In this document: one piece after another, positions 7,544 to 15,734 of the stretch
Layout: every line of letters starts with the position of its first letter
Position numbering within the stretch: position 1 is the stretch's first letter
DNA from: Rhodobacteraceae bacterium LNNU 3342
GTDB lineage: Bacteria > Pseudomonadota > Alphaproteobacteria > Rhodobacterales > Rhodobacteraceae
DNA: 64,000 bases
Assembly: GCA_008711135.1 (NCBI GenBank)
Contig: VUAW01000016.1
Coordinates: 1 to 64,000, forward strand
Reading direction: 5' to 3'
The notes under the pieces: generated by a model
What the model was told of the DNA's origin: nothing
Database searches by the model: none
The model's input: the letters and a program-made list of their open reading frames with translations, nothing else
Position numbers and translations under genes: made by a program

Positions 7544-8722
7544 TCAATCCAGCCGATCGCGGCTGAAGGCATAGACCGCGCATCCAAGAAGCGTCGTCAT
7601 GGCAAAGAACAGGAAGATCGCCCCATAGGCTTGTACTACCCCCGCATCCCGCGCTGCCGTATGGACCTGCCCGGAAACCATCTGCAAAAGCCCTGCGCCC
7701 CCGATGCTGAAGAGGTTGAGCAGCGTCACCCCCCGCCCGGTCAGGTGCGGCGGCACGAAGCTGCGCCCATGCCCCATCAGCACGGCATAAGTCGCGCCGA
7801 ACAGCCCGATGCCCGACATCAGCGCCGTCGCCGCCCAGAAGCCGGACACGGGCATCGCCCAAAGCGCCAGCAGGCAGGCGGTGGACATCAGGTTCCCCCC
7901 CACGATCAACCATTTGCGCGTGCGCAGCAGGCGCTCCATCGGGCCATAGACAAAGCTGCCCGTGATCATGGCAAGCCCCATGATCAGCGTCGCAGCACCA
8001 ACGTCAGTTGCATCCAACCCAAGAACCTCGGTGAAATAGGGCCCGATCCAAAGGCCGCGCAGCCCGGCAGCCGGCGCATAGGCCACCAGCAGCATTGCCA
8101 GCACCAGCCAGAGCGCCGGCATCCGCAGCAGATCGAGAAGCGAGCCGCCGCGCCCCTTGGGCTGTTCCGCACGGGCCGGATCAGGCACGAAACGGGCAAT
8201 GGCAAGCGCCACCAGCAGCGTCACCACCGCCATCCCCGCCACCGTCTCGCGCCAGCCCACAAGCTCGACTATCCAGGCCAAGGGTGCCGCGCTGGCGATG
8301 TTGCCGATGGAGCCGAGCCCCACCACCGCCCCCGCCATCGCACCAAAGGCCGAGGGCGGATAGAGCCGCGCAAAGATGTAGTAGGAGGCCATGAGCACCG
8401 GCGCGCAGCCCGCCCCGATTAGCGCCATCGCCACGACTATGGCCTGCGGGGACTGCGCCAGCGCAAACAGGATCGCCCCGCCCCCACCGCCCAGCGCCAG
8501 GATCACCGCCGTCGTCAGCCGCGGCCCGATCCGATCCAGTGCCCAGCCCACCGGCAACTGCATCAACGCAAAGACGAGGAACCACGTGCCCGAGGCATCG
8601 GCGAGATCGCTGGCCCCGGCACCGACAGACTCCTGCAGGAAGGGCGCCAGCACCGCAAGAAACGCACGATAGAACTGGCTCAGCAAATAGCCGAGCACGA
8701 GCACGAACAGTCCTGCCTTCAT
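7544..8722 (-). CDS. MFS transporter
   Basis: 392 residues with twelve predicted membrane segments. The loop after helix 2 carries GWALDRIGPR, the degenerate MFS signature. The start at 8722 has GGGGGGATC before it; the longer upstream frame is proline-rich, non-membrane sequence and is rejected. It lies 70 bases upstream of asd on the same strand and is divergent from the TIGR02587 gene. Nothing indicates the substrate. Confidence 0.8.
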   Translation of the reverse strand: MKAGLFVLVLGYLLSQFYRAFLAVLAPFLQESVGAGASDLADASGTWFLVFALMQLPVGWALDRIGPRLTTAVILALGGGGGAILFALAQSPQAIVVAMALIGAGCAPVLMASYYIFARLYPPSAFGAMAGAVVGLGSIGNIASAAPLAWIVELVGWRETVAGMAVVTLLVALAIARFVPDPARAEQPKGRGGSLLDLLRMPALWLVLAMLLVAYAPAAGLRGLWIGPYFTEVLGLDATDVGAATLIMGLAMITGSFVYGPMERLLRTRKWLIVGGNLMSTACLLALWAMPVSGFWAATALMSGIGLFGATYAVLMGHGRSFVPPHLTGRGVTLLNLFSIGGAGLLQMVSGQVHTAARDAGVVQAYGAIFLFFAMTTLLGCAVYAFSRDRLD

Positions 8723-8812
8723 GATCCCCCCAAAGCTCCTGCCCGGAGGTTGCCCCGCGGGCAAGGGATGCGCAAGCGGCAGCGGGAACGGCAGCGCGGC
8801 TGTTGCGTTGGG

Positions 8813-8831
8813 GTTCCGCAACCAGCGGAAC
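8813..8831. promoter_or_regulatory. perfect inverted repeat just before the TIGR02587 gene
   Basis: GTTCCGC-AACCA-GCGGAAC, 7-bp arms with a 5-base spacer, ending 5 bases before the ATG at 8837. In RNA it would form a hairpin overlapping the ribosome-binding region; in DNA it could be an operator between the divergent MFS and TIGR02587 genes. Confidence 0.4.
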
Positions 8832-8836
8832 GGCGG

Positions 8837-9673
8837 ATGGAATCTAGGCCCAGGCAAGATACGGGAACGTTGGAAGAGTTTCTCCGCTCGATGGGCCGCG
8901 GCTTTGGCGGGGCGCTGATCTTCTCGCTTCCCATGCTGATGACGATGGAGATGTGGTGGCTCGGGTTCTACATGGACCGGCTGCGGCTGGTGCTGCTTCT
9001 GGTTCTGAACCTGCCGCTGCTTGTGGTTCTATCCTACCATGCCGGGTTCGAGGAAACTGCCTGCTGGCGCGACGACTGGCGGGACGCGGCCATCGCCTAT
9101 GGCATCGGCCTGATCGCAAGCGCCATTATCCTGTCCACGCTGGCGATCCTTGGTCCCGGCATGTCCCTTGACGAACTGGTGGGCAAGATCGCGGTGCAGA
9201 CCGTTCCGGCCAGCATCGGGGCGCTTCTTGCCGTCAGCCAGCTGGGCGGCGGCACGCCCGAACCCCGGAGTTCCCGCAACGTCACCTATGGGGGCGAGCT
9301 GTTCCTGATGAGCATCGGCGCGATCTTCCTGTGCCTCAACCTCGCTCCGACCGAGGAGATGATCCAGATTTCCTACAAGATGACCAACTGGCATGCGCTG
9401 GCGCTGATGTGTGGCTCGATCCTGGTCATGCACGGCTTTGTCTATGCGGTGGGCTTCAAGGGCGGCAGCCCCCATGACCACACCACCCCGTGGTGGAGCA
9501 CGTTCCTGCGCTTCACGGTGGTCGGCTACGCGCTGGCCGTGCTCATCAGCATCTACATCCTTTGGACCTTCGGGCGGACCGACGATACCGGATCGTTCCA
9601 GATCCTGATGGCGGTCACGGTTCTGGCCTTTCCCGCGGCAATCGGCGCAGCCGCCGCCCGGCTGATTCTGTAG
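8837..9673 (+). CDS. TIGR02587 family integral membrane protein (DUF2391)
   Basis: 278 residues from the ATG at 8837. The protein is mostly membrane helices (about seven), with FEETACWRDDWRDAAIAYGIGL in the first cytosolic loop, a segment I associate with the TIGR02587/DUF2391 family. The function is unknown. The longer frame starting at 8750 adds an Arg-rich, low-quality leader and is rejected. The next gene, 8 bases on, belongs to TIGR02588, the family regularly found beside this one, so the two very likely act as a pair. Confidence 0.75.
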   Translation: MESRPRQDTGTLEEFLRSMGRGFGGALIFSLPMLMTMEMWWLGFYMDRLRLVLLLVLNLPLLVVLSYHAGFEETACWRDDWRDAAIAYGIGLIASAIILSTLAILGPGMSLDELVGKIAVQTVPASIGALLAVSQLGGGTPEPRSSRNVTYGGELFLMSIGAIFLCLNLAPTEEMIQISYKMTNWHALALMCGSILVMHGFVYAVGFKGGSPHDHTTPWWSTFLRFTVVGYALAVLISIYILWTFGRTDDTGSFQILMAVTVLAFPAAIGAAAARLIL

Positions 9674-9681
9674 AGGCCTGA

Positions 9682-10110
9682 ATGCGCAACGACCACCCCG
9701 ACGAACCCCGCGCCAATGGAGACCTGCCGCCACGGACCCCGCCGCACCCGTTTGAATGGGTAGTGGCGGCGATCTCCACGCTGCTGCTTCTGGGCATGAT
9801 CGGGGTTCTTCTGTACGAGGCAATCTTTCACGATGATCTCGGTCCCGCCATCCAGATCACGGTGGAACAGGTGGTGCCGGTTCCGCCGGGCTTCCGGGTG
9901 GATTTCGTGGCCGAAAACAGCGGCGACGCCACCGCCGCAGGTGTTCTGGTCGAGGGTACGGTCACCCTGCCCGACGGAACCAAAGCAGCGGGAGAGGCGA
10001 CACTGGATTACGTCCCTGCCCAATCCGCGCGGCGCGGCGGGATCTTCCTGACCGAAGACCCGCGGGAGCATCCTTTCGAACTGCTGCCGCGGGGCTTCAC
10101 CCAGCCCTAG
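9682..10110 (+). CDS. TIGR02588 family protein
   Basis: 142 residues with one N-terminal membrane helix (residues 25-47) and a C-terminal domain of beta-rich character (ITVEQVVPVPPGFRVDFVAEN onward) that should lie outside the membrane. The family is defined by adjacency to TIGR02587 and has no known function. It ends in a CTAG shared with the stop codon of the opposing acyl-CoA dehydrogenase gene. Confidence 0.75.
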   Translation: MRNDHPDEPRANGDLPPRTPPHPFEWVVAAISTLLLLGMIGVLLYEAIFHDDLGPAIQITVEQVVPVPPGFRVDFVAENSGDATAAGVLVEGTVTLPDGTKAAGEATLDYVPAQSARRGGIFLTEDPREHPFELLPRGFTQP

Positions 10111-11726
10111 ACCCAGGCGGGCAGCCGGCAGGCGGCCTCTGCCTCGCCCATGCGTGCGGGGAGCGCGTGCAGCATGAACCGCGCCGGCGCGGGATCGCCC
10201 GCCTTCAGGACGCGGCAGGAAAGCCAGGCGCAGACGGCATGCCAGCCGGCCCGCAGGTAGCCATCGGCTGCCAGTTCGGGCCCGGAAAGGCCCGCGTCAC
10301 CGGCCAGAAAGGCCCGTGACAGCGCTTCGAACCGCCCAATGACCTCTTGCGCCTGCGCGGCGGCGGGATCGCTGCAGGCGGCGATTTCGGCGCGGGCGCG
10401 GGACAGGAACAGGTCCAGCGCCCGACCGTCATCACGCAGCAGGCGGCGCATCAGGAAATCCTGTGCCTGCATGCCCGTCGTGCCTTCATAGATCGCGATG
10501 ACGCGGCTGTCGCGCATCAGCCGTTCCACCGGCCATTCGCGGGTATAGCCTGCGCCCCCTAGCACCTGCATCGCCCCGCTGGCTGCAGCAAAGGCGGTTT
10601 CGGCGCCAAAGTTCTTGGCCAGCGGCAGCAGGAAGCCGGCCAGCGCCGCTTCCTCTGCGCGTTGGTCTTCGGGTCCGAACCGGGCAAGGTCCATGACGAT
10701 GCCAAGTTCCAGCACTAGCGCGCGCAGCACGGCCACGGGCGCGTCAATCGCCAGAAGCTGCCGCCGCACGTCGGGATGATCTATGATTGGAACCGGTTGG
10801 GCATCCGGGCGGCCGCCTTGCCGACGCTCGGCGGCATAGGCGCGCGCGATATCACCTGCTCGGGCGGCGATGCCAAGGCCTTGGCAGGCGGTCTGCAGGC
10901 GCATCCTTTCGATCATAGCAAACAGCTGCGGAAGGCCGCGCCCTTCCTGCCCAAGAAGGATCGCCTCGGCCCCTTCAAACGCAAGGGCGCAGGTGGGCGA
11001 ACCGTGCAGACCCATCTTTTCCTCGATCCGGGTGACCGTGATACCGTTGCGGCGCCCGTCCTCCAGCCGGTCGGGAACCAGGAACAGGCTCAGGCCGCGC
11101 GTGCCGACCTCAGTCCCGGTGCGCGCCAGAAGGCAGTGGCCAATCCGGTCCGCCATGTCGTGATCGCCGAACGAGATCCAGATCTTGCTGCCGGTAACCT
11201 GCCAGCCGTCGCCCCTGCGCTCTGCCCGGGTGCGGATGCGCCCAACGTCCGATCCCGCGTCGGGTTCCGAAATGCAGATCGTCGCAGCCCAAGTGCCTTC
11301 AGCAAGGCGGGGCGCCCAGAGTTGCGCGACTTCGGGCGCGACTTCGGCCAGCATATGGGCGGCGGCGCGGCTTGCGCCCTGCGCCATCATGAAGGGCATG
11401 CAGGCGCCCTCGAACAGGGAAGAGGCCGCAACGTGAAGTGCCAACGGCAGGCCCTGCCCGCCCAGATCCTCTGGCAGGTCAATGCCGTGCCAGCCGTCGC
11501 GCCCCATCTGCCGGTAGGCTTCGGCGAACCCCGGCGGGGTCTGAACCCGCCCTTCCACCAGCCGACAGCCCTGCGTATCCGCAACCGCATCCAGCGGCGC
11601 GACCAGGCCTTGGGCGACCTTGGCGGCTTCGTGCAGGACGGCAGCGGCGGTGTCATCATCCCCGCCCAGCGCCGCCCAACCCGGCGTGACCCGGAGCAGG
11701 GCAAGAAGTCGATCGGCCTCTGTCAT
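10107..11726 (-). CDS. acyl-CoA dehydrogenase
   Basis: 539 residues, flavin-dependent, of the long (DmdC-like) acyl-CoA dehydrogenase type. Visible features are the FAD-site stretch CISEPDAGSD, GSKIWIS after it, and the catalytic-base region IYEGTTGMQAQDF with Glu414. It is the last gene of the operon fcs-SDR-ACD, joined by 4-bp overlaps. In hydroxycinnamate clusters a dehydrogenase of this kind (HcaD in Acinetobacter) desaturates dihydrocinnamoyl-CoA, which would feed 3-phenylpropanoids such as dihydroferulate into the same route. That role is inference; 3-methylmercaptopropionyl-CoA is an alternative substrate. Confidence 0.85.
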   Translation of the reverse strand: MTEADRLLALLRVTPGWAALGGDDDTAAAVLHEAAKVAQGLVAPLDAVADTQGCRLVEGRVQTPPGFAEAYRQMGRDGWHGIDLPEDLGGQGLPLALHVAASSLFEGACMPFMMAQGASRAAAHMLAEVAPEVAQLWAPRLAEGTWAATICISEPDAGSDVGRIRTRAERRGDGWQVTGSKIWISFGDHDMADRIGHCLLARTGTEVGTRGLSLFLVPDRLEDGRRNGITVTRIEEKMGLHGSPTCALAFEGAEAILLGQEGRGLPQLFAMIERMRLQTACQGLGIAARAGDIARAYAAERRQGGRPDAQPVPIIDHPDVRRQLLAIDAPVAVLRALVLELGIVMDLARFGPEDQRAEEAALAGFLLPLAKNFGAETAFAAASGAMQVLGGAGYTREWPVERLMRDSRVIAIYEGTTGMQAQDFLMRRLLRDDGRALDLFLSRARAEIAACSDPAAAQAQEVIGRFEALSRAFLAGDAGLSGPELAADGYLRAGWHAVCAWLSCRVLKAGDPAPARFMLHALPARMGEAEAACRLPAWV

Positions 11727-12478
11727 TTCGGGGGCAGGCGGACGGCGCCATCCAGCCGGATGACCTCGGCATTCAGGTACCGGCTCTCGATGCAGAAGCG
11801 CACCGCCTCGGCAAATTCCTCGGGGTCGCCCAGCCGTGGCGGGAAGGGGATGGCGGCGGCAATGCCGTCGCGCACCTGTTCGGGCAGTTCCTGCAGCAGC
11901 GGCGTCAGGAAGATGCCCGGCGCCACCGTGTTCACCCGGATGCCAAACCGCGCGAATTCTCGCGCCGCCGGCAGTGCCATGGACACGATCCCGCCCTTGG
12001 AAGCCGCATAGGCCACCTGCCCCACCTGCCCGTCAAAGGCCGCGACGGATGCAGTGTTCACAATAGCGCCCCGCTCTTCGCCTTCCAGCTCGGACCGGCT
12101 CATGTGGTCGGCCACCAGGCGCATCATGTTGAAGCTGCCCAAGAGGTTGACGCGGATCACCCGCTCGAAATCGCCCAGCGGCATCGCGCCCTCGCGCCCC
12201 ACCACGCGGGCAGCAGTGCCGATCCCCGCGCAATTCACAAGCGCCCGGATCGGGCCGGCCTCGGCGGCGCGGGCCACGGCACCGGCCGCCGCATCCGCAT
12301 CCGCCACGTCGCACGCCAGCGCCATGCCACCCGTCGCGCGGGCAGTGGCGGCGGCAGCCTCCGCATTCAGGTCAAGCGCCGCGACATGCGCGCCCCGCTG
12401 GGCCAGGTGACGCGCGACCGCCGCGCCCAAGCCGGACCCGGCCCCAGTGACCAGGATGTTCGCCCCTTCAACCCGCAT
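11723..12478 (-). CDS. SDR family 3-hydroxyacyl-CoA dehydrogenase-like
   Basis: 251 residues, classical short-chain dehydrogenase. It has TGAGSGLG (11-18) for NAD, NCAG (82-85), Ser144 in NTAS, and Tyr157/Lys161 in YAASK. The overall pattern resembles type II 3-hydroxyacyl-CoA dehydrogenases (HSD10-like). Between fcs and an acyl-CoA dehydrogenase it would oxidise the 3-hydroxy-3-arylpropionyl-CoA made by the hydratase to the 3-keto compound. It overlaps both neighbours by 1-4 bases, so translation is coupled. Confidence 0.85.
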   Translation of the reverse strand: MRVEGANILVTGAGSGLGAAVARHLAQRGAHVAALDLNAEAAAATARATGGMALACDVADADAAAGAVARAAEAGPIRALVNCAGIGTAARVVGREGAMPLGDFERVIRVNLLGSFNMMRLVADHMSRSELEGEERGAIVNTASVAAFDGQVGQVAYAASKGGIVSMALPAAREFARFGIRVNTVAPGIFLTPLLQELPEQVRDGIAAAIPFPPRLGDPEEFAEAVRFCIESRYLNAEVIRLDGAVRLPPK

Positions 12479-14322
12479 CAGAGCGCCTCCGCCCGGGCGG
12501 GCAGGATGACCCGCGGATCGTCGGAATAAAGCGCCTCGACCAGATCGGCCCGGTGGCGCAGCACGGCGCGCTGGTTGATGGAGCCCTTGTCCGTCACCTC
12601 GCCTTTGTCGAAGTCGAGCGGCGCCTCAAGGAACATCAGCCGCGTCACCCGAGAGGCAGAGCCCGTGGCCTTGCGCATGTGATCGGCCAGCATCGCCGCC
12701 GCACGGGCCCGCACAACGGGATGCGCCAGCAGTTCCCCCTCAGGCAGGTCAGCCCCCGCCAGCGCCCGCAGCGCCGCCCAGTCCGGCAGCACCAGCGCGG
12801 TCAGCGCGGCGCGGTTTTCGCCAGCGATGACTACGTCGCTGGCTAGCCCTTTCAGGTCATTGGTCAGCGCCGCCCGCAGCGGGCCCACCGCCACCCAAGT
12901 CCCGGTGTCGAGCTTGAAGTTTTCGGCCAGCCGCCCGTCAAAGACGAAACCTGCCGCCGCATCCCCCGGCACGGCAAAGCGCAGCGCGTCGCCAAAGCTG
13001 TAGAAGCCCTCTTCGTCGAACGCCTCTGCTGTCATGCGGGGGTTGCCCCAATAGCCGGGGGTGACGGCGGGGCTTTTCACCCGCGCCTCGTACTTGTCGC
13101 CCTGCGGCACCAGCTTCAGCGTCACGCCGCGCGCGGGGATCCCCAGGTTGCCCGCGTGGTCCTGCCGGTCAGTGCACATCAACGCAAAGGGTCCCGTTTC
13201 CGTCGACCCGAAGCCGGTGGCCAGCAGCACGCCACTCGGCACCATCTCCTCGGCTACGCGCGTGATGCGGTCCCAGACCGGCTGGCTCATGCCCGCGCCG
13301 GCGTACATCATCATCGACATCCGCCGGAAGAACGTCTGGCGCAGCTGGTTGTCGCTTTCCATCGCGTCCAGCAGCATCTGGTACCCGACCGGCACGTTGA
13401 AATACCAGGTGGGCGAGATCTCCCGCAGGTTCCGGATCGTCGCCTCGATCCCCTTGGGGGTCGGCTTGCCGTCATCGATGTAATAGGTGCCACCATTGTA
13501 GATGACGTGGTTGAAGACCTTGTTGCCACTTGCCGTGTGGTTCCAGGGCGCCCAGTCGACCACCACCGGCGGCTCCTGCCGCACGAAGGCGTAGCAATCG
13601 GCCACCATCTCCTGGTTGGCACACAGCATCTGCTGGGTCTGGATCACGGCCTTGGGCGTGCCGGTCGTCCCCGAGGTAAAGAGGAACTTGGCCACCGTCT
13701 GCGGGCCAAGCCCTGCAAAGGCCGCTGCAACGGCCGGCGTTACCGGGGCTTCCGCCAGTTTGGCAAAGGCGATCACCTCGCGCCCGGGAACACTGCCTGT
13801 CACCGCCGCGACCGGGATGCCGGGGAAAACCGCGTCGATGGCGGGGACAAAGGCATCCGCATCCTCGGCGAAGATCATGCCAGGGGAAAGCTGGGCCGCG
13901 ATGTCGCACAGCTTGCCGTAATCGGTAGATACCAGCGCATAGGCAGGGGCCACCGCCGCCGAAGGTACGCCCACATGTTGCGCGCCCAGCGCCATCAGCG
14001 CGTGGGCGATGCTGTTGCCTGACAGGATCAGAAGCGGCCGTTCCGCCGAAAGACCCAGGTCCAGCAGCGACTGCGCGATGGATCTCACCTTCCGTGCAGC
14101 TTCGGCATAAGTAACCGTCTGCCATTCGCCCTGCCCGTCCCGCTGCGCCATCCAGATCCTGTCCGGTGCGGCCTCTGCCCAATGCAGCAGCTTTTCGTTC
14201 ATGTGGCGCGGATATGGCCCCAGCGGATCCTTCTGGCGCACGATGATCGTGCCGTCAGGCCTCGTCTCGCTCTCCACCACCGGCGTCCAGAACGCCGGCG
14301 CCTGCCTGTCTGCCTGGCGCAT
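12478..14322 (-). CDS. fcs: feruloyl-CoA synthetase
   Basis: 614 residues, an adenylate-forming acyl-CoA ligase. The AMP-binding motif is FLFTSGTTGTPKAV (213-226). The long C-terminal half with GDALRF and VTDKGSINQRAVL, and the absence of a separate short acidic C-domain motif, fit the feruloyl-CoA synthase family. It activates ferulate, p-coumarate or caffeate with ATP and CoA. The start at 14322 is chosen for GGGGGGAAGCA upstream; the frame continues 47 codons more but runs into the divergent promoter. A MarR-type operator candidate lies 43 bases upstream. Confidence 0.9.
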   Translation of the reverse strand: MRQADRQAPAFWTPVVESETRPDGTIIVRQKDPLGPYPRHMNEKLLHWAEAAPDRIWMAQRDGQGEWQTVTYAEAARKVRSIAQSLLDLGLSAERPLLILSGNSIAHALMALGAQHVGVPSAAVAPAYALVSTDYGKLCDIAAQLSPGMIFAEDADAFVPAIDAVFPGIPVAAVTGSVPGREVIAFAKLAEAPVTPAVAAAFAGLGPQTVAKFLFTSGTTGTPKAVIQTQQMLCANQEMVADCYAFVRQEPPVVVDWAPWNHTASGNKVFNHVIYNGGTYYIDDGKPTPKGIEATIRNLREISPTWYFNVPVGYQMLLDAMESDNQLRQTFFRRMSMMMYAGAGMSQPVWDRITRVAEEMVPSGVLLATGFGSTETGPFALMCTDRQDHAGNLGIPARGVTLKLVPQGDKYEARVKSPAVTPGYWGNPRMTAEAFDEEGFYSFGDALRFAVPGDAAAGFVFDGRLAENFKLDTGTWVAVGPLRAALTNDLKGLASDVVIAGENRAALTALVLPDWAALRALAGADLPEGELLAHPVVRARAAAMLADHMRKATGSASRVTRLMFLEAPLDFDKGEVTDKGSINQRAVLRHRADLVEALYSDDPRVILPARAEAL

Positions 14323-14365
14323 TGCTTCCCCCCTGAAGTCTTTCCTCGTCATGCAGCTTGACTCG

Positions 14366-14388
14366 CTTTGTGTAATATGTCCACAAAG
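14366..14388. promoter_or_regulatory. probable MarR operator between fcs and the hydratase gene
   Basis: CTTTGTG and CACAAAG form perfect 7-bp inverted arms with a 9-base AT-rich spacer (14373-14381), in the 139-base region between two divergent operons. One of these encodes the MarR regulator. The geometry fits a MarR dimer and the position allows control of both directions. Confidence 0.6.
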
Positions 14389-14461
14389 AAACAAAACACG
14401 GTTGGACAATTCGCGGGTTGCCGATGTAGCGTGGTCCCGCGCGCAAGCGAAGGAGACGGTC

Positions 14462-15265
14462 ATGGCCGATATCGCGTCGGAAGAGCTGATCAGCTATGTT
14501 CTGAAGGACGAGGTCGCGTTGATCGGCCTCAACCGCCCGGCCAAGCGCAACGCGATCAGCGATCGGGTCGTGGAGGCACTGGCGGTTGCCGTCGATCGCG
14601 CCACGAACGAGGCGCGCGCCGCGGTTATCCACGGGCATGGCGACCACTTCTGCGCCGGGCTCGACCTTGGGGAACACGTGCAAAAGGGCCCGATGGAGGC
14701 GATCCGCGGGTCGCGCCGCTGGCATGAGATCTTTGCCCGGATCGAGCGCGGGACCATTCCGTTCGTATCCGCTCTGCACGGGGCCGTCGTGGGCGGCGGG
14801 CTTGAGCTTGCCGCGGCCACCCATATCCGCGTGGCCGACGAAACCGCCTTCTTTGCCCTGCCTGAAGGCCAGCGCGGCATCTTCGTAGGCGGCGGCGGCG
14901 CAGTCCGGATCGCCCGCCTGATGGGGCCCGCCCGGATGGGTGACTTCATGCTGACCGGCCGCGTCGCCACCGCCCAGGAGGCGGAGCGTTGGGGACTGGT
15001 ACAATACCTTGCCCCGGCCGGCGGCGCGGTGGACAAGGCGTTGGAACTCGCGGCCCGCGCGGCCAGCAACGCGCCCATGTCGAACTACGCCATCCTGAAC
15101 GCGCTGCCCCGGATCCAGGACATGTCGTCCGAAGACGGGCTGTTTGTTGAATCGCTGATGTCCTCGCTCACCTCGGCCACCCCCGAGGCCGAGGAACGCC
15201 TGCGCGCCTTCCTGGAAAAGCGGGCGCGGCGGCTCGACATCCCACAGGCGGCCGCCGATGGCTGA
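14462..15265 (+). CDS. enoyl-CoA hydratase/crotonase family protein
   Basis: 267 residues. The oxyanion-hole segments HFCAGLDL (62-69) and GAVVGGGLELA (107-117) are present, and both catalytic glutamates of true hydratases are kept: Glu115 and Glu135 (in ALPEGQRGIFVGG). The sequence differs from classical feruloyl-CoA hydratase-lyase, which has a WGIPPGN segment at the second site. Hydration of feruloyl- or coumaroyl-CoA without retro-aldol cleavage is therefore the better guess. The start is set by GAAGGAGACGGTC before the ATG; the upstream frame crosses the operator. It overlaps marR by 8 bases. Confidence 0.85.
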   Translation: MADIASEELISYVLKDEVALIGLNRPAKRNAISDRVVEALAVAVDRATNEARAAVIHGHGDHFCAGLDLGEHVQKGPMEAIRGSRRWHEIFARIERGTIPFVSALHGAVVGGGLELAAATHIRVADETAFFALPEGQRGIFVGGGGAVRIARLMGPARMGDFMLTGRVATAQEAERWGLVQYLAPAGGAVDKALELAARAASNAPMSNYAILNALPRIQDMSSEDGLFVESLMSSLTSATPEAEERLRAFLEKRARRLDIPQAAADG

Positions 15266-15734
15266 GGACATGCCGCAGGTCGCCAGCACGGGAATCGACT
15301 ACGGGCCGCTGCTTGGCTCTCTGGGGTTCCTGTTGCGGCTGGCGCAACTTGCCAGCTTCGAAGAGTTCTATGAAAGCCTGCCCTCGTTCGGAATGAGCGC
15401 GGCGGAGTTCTCGGTCGTCCTTCTGATCGGGCAGAACCCGGGCATCCGGCAGGGCGTGCTGGCGCAGAACCTGATGATCAAGCGCGCGCATATGACCAAG
15501 ATGATCCGCGCGCTTGAAGATGCGGGTCATGTGCAGCGCACCATCCCGGACGATGACCGCCGGTCGGTCGAACTGCGGCTGACGGACAAGGGCGCGGAAC
15601 TGATGGCGCACAACCTTGCCCAGTTCACCGCCTTCGAAAGCCGCGGCAAGGAAAGCCTGAACAAGACAGAAGAGGCCGAGTTGCGGCGCCTGCTGCGCAA
15701 GTACCTTCGGCTGCCAGAGGAGGACCCGGCATGA
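15258..15734 (+). CDS. MarR family transcriptional regulator, probable hydroxycinnamoyl-CoA sensor
   Basis: 158 residues. The winged helix spans about residues 45-110, with GVLAQNLMIKRAHMTKMIRAL as the DNA-recognition region and DDRRSVELRLTDKG as the wing. The position, between the hydratase and amidohydrolase genes of a cinnamate cluster, matches known MarR-type repressors that release DNA when they bind p-coumaroyl- or feruloyl-CoA (CouR, HcaR, FerC). The 14366-14388 dyad is its likely site. It overlaps both neighbours by 4-8 bases. Confidence 0.88.
   Translation: MAEDMPQVASTGIDYGPLLGSLGFLLRLAQLASFEEFYESLPSFGMSAAEFSVVLLIGQNPGIRQGVLAQNLMIKRAHMTKMIRALEDAGHVQRTIPDDDRRSVELRLTDKGAELMAHNLAQFTAFESRGKESLNKTEEAELRRLLRKYLRLPEEDPA

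Noticed and set aside
14462-15265. Feruloyl-CoA hydratase-lyase (ech) assignment
   Set aside because: The characteristic lyase segments (MDLKEYF, WGIPPGN) are missing and no vanillin dehydrogenase accompanies it; a plain hydratase is the better call.
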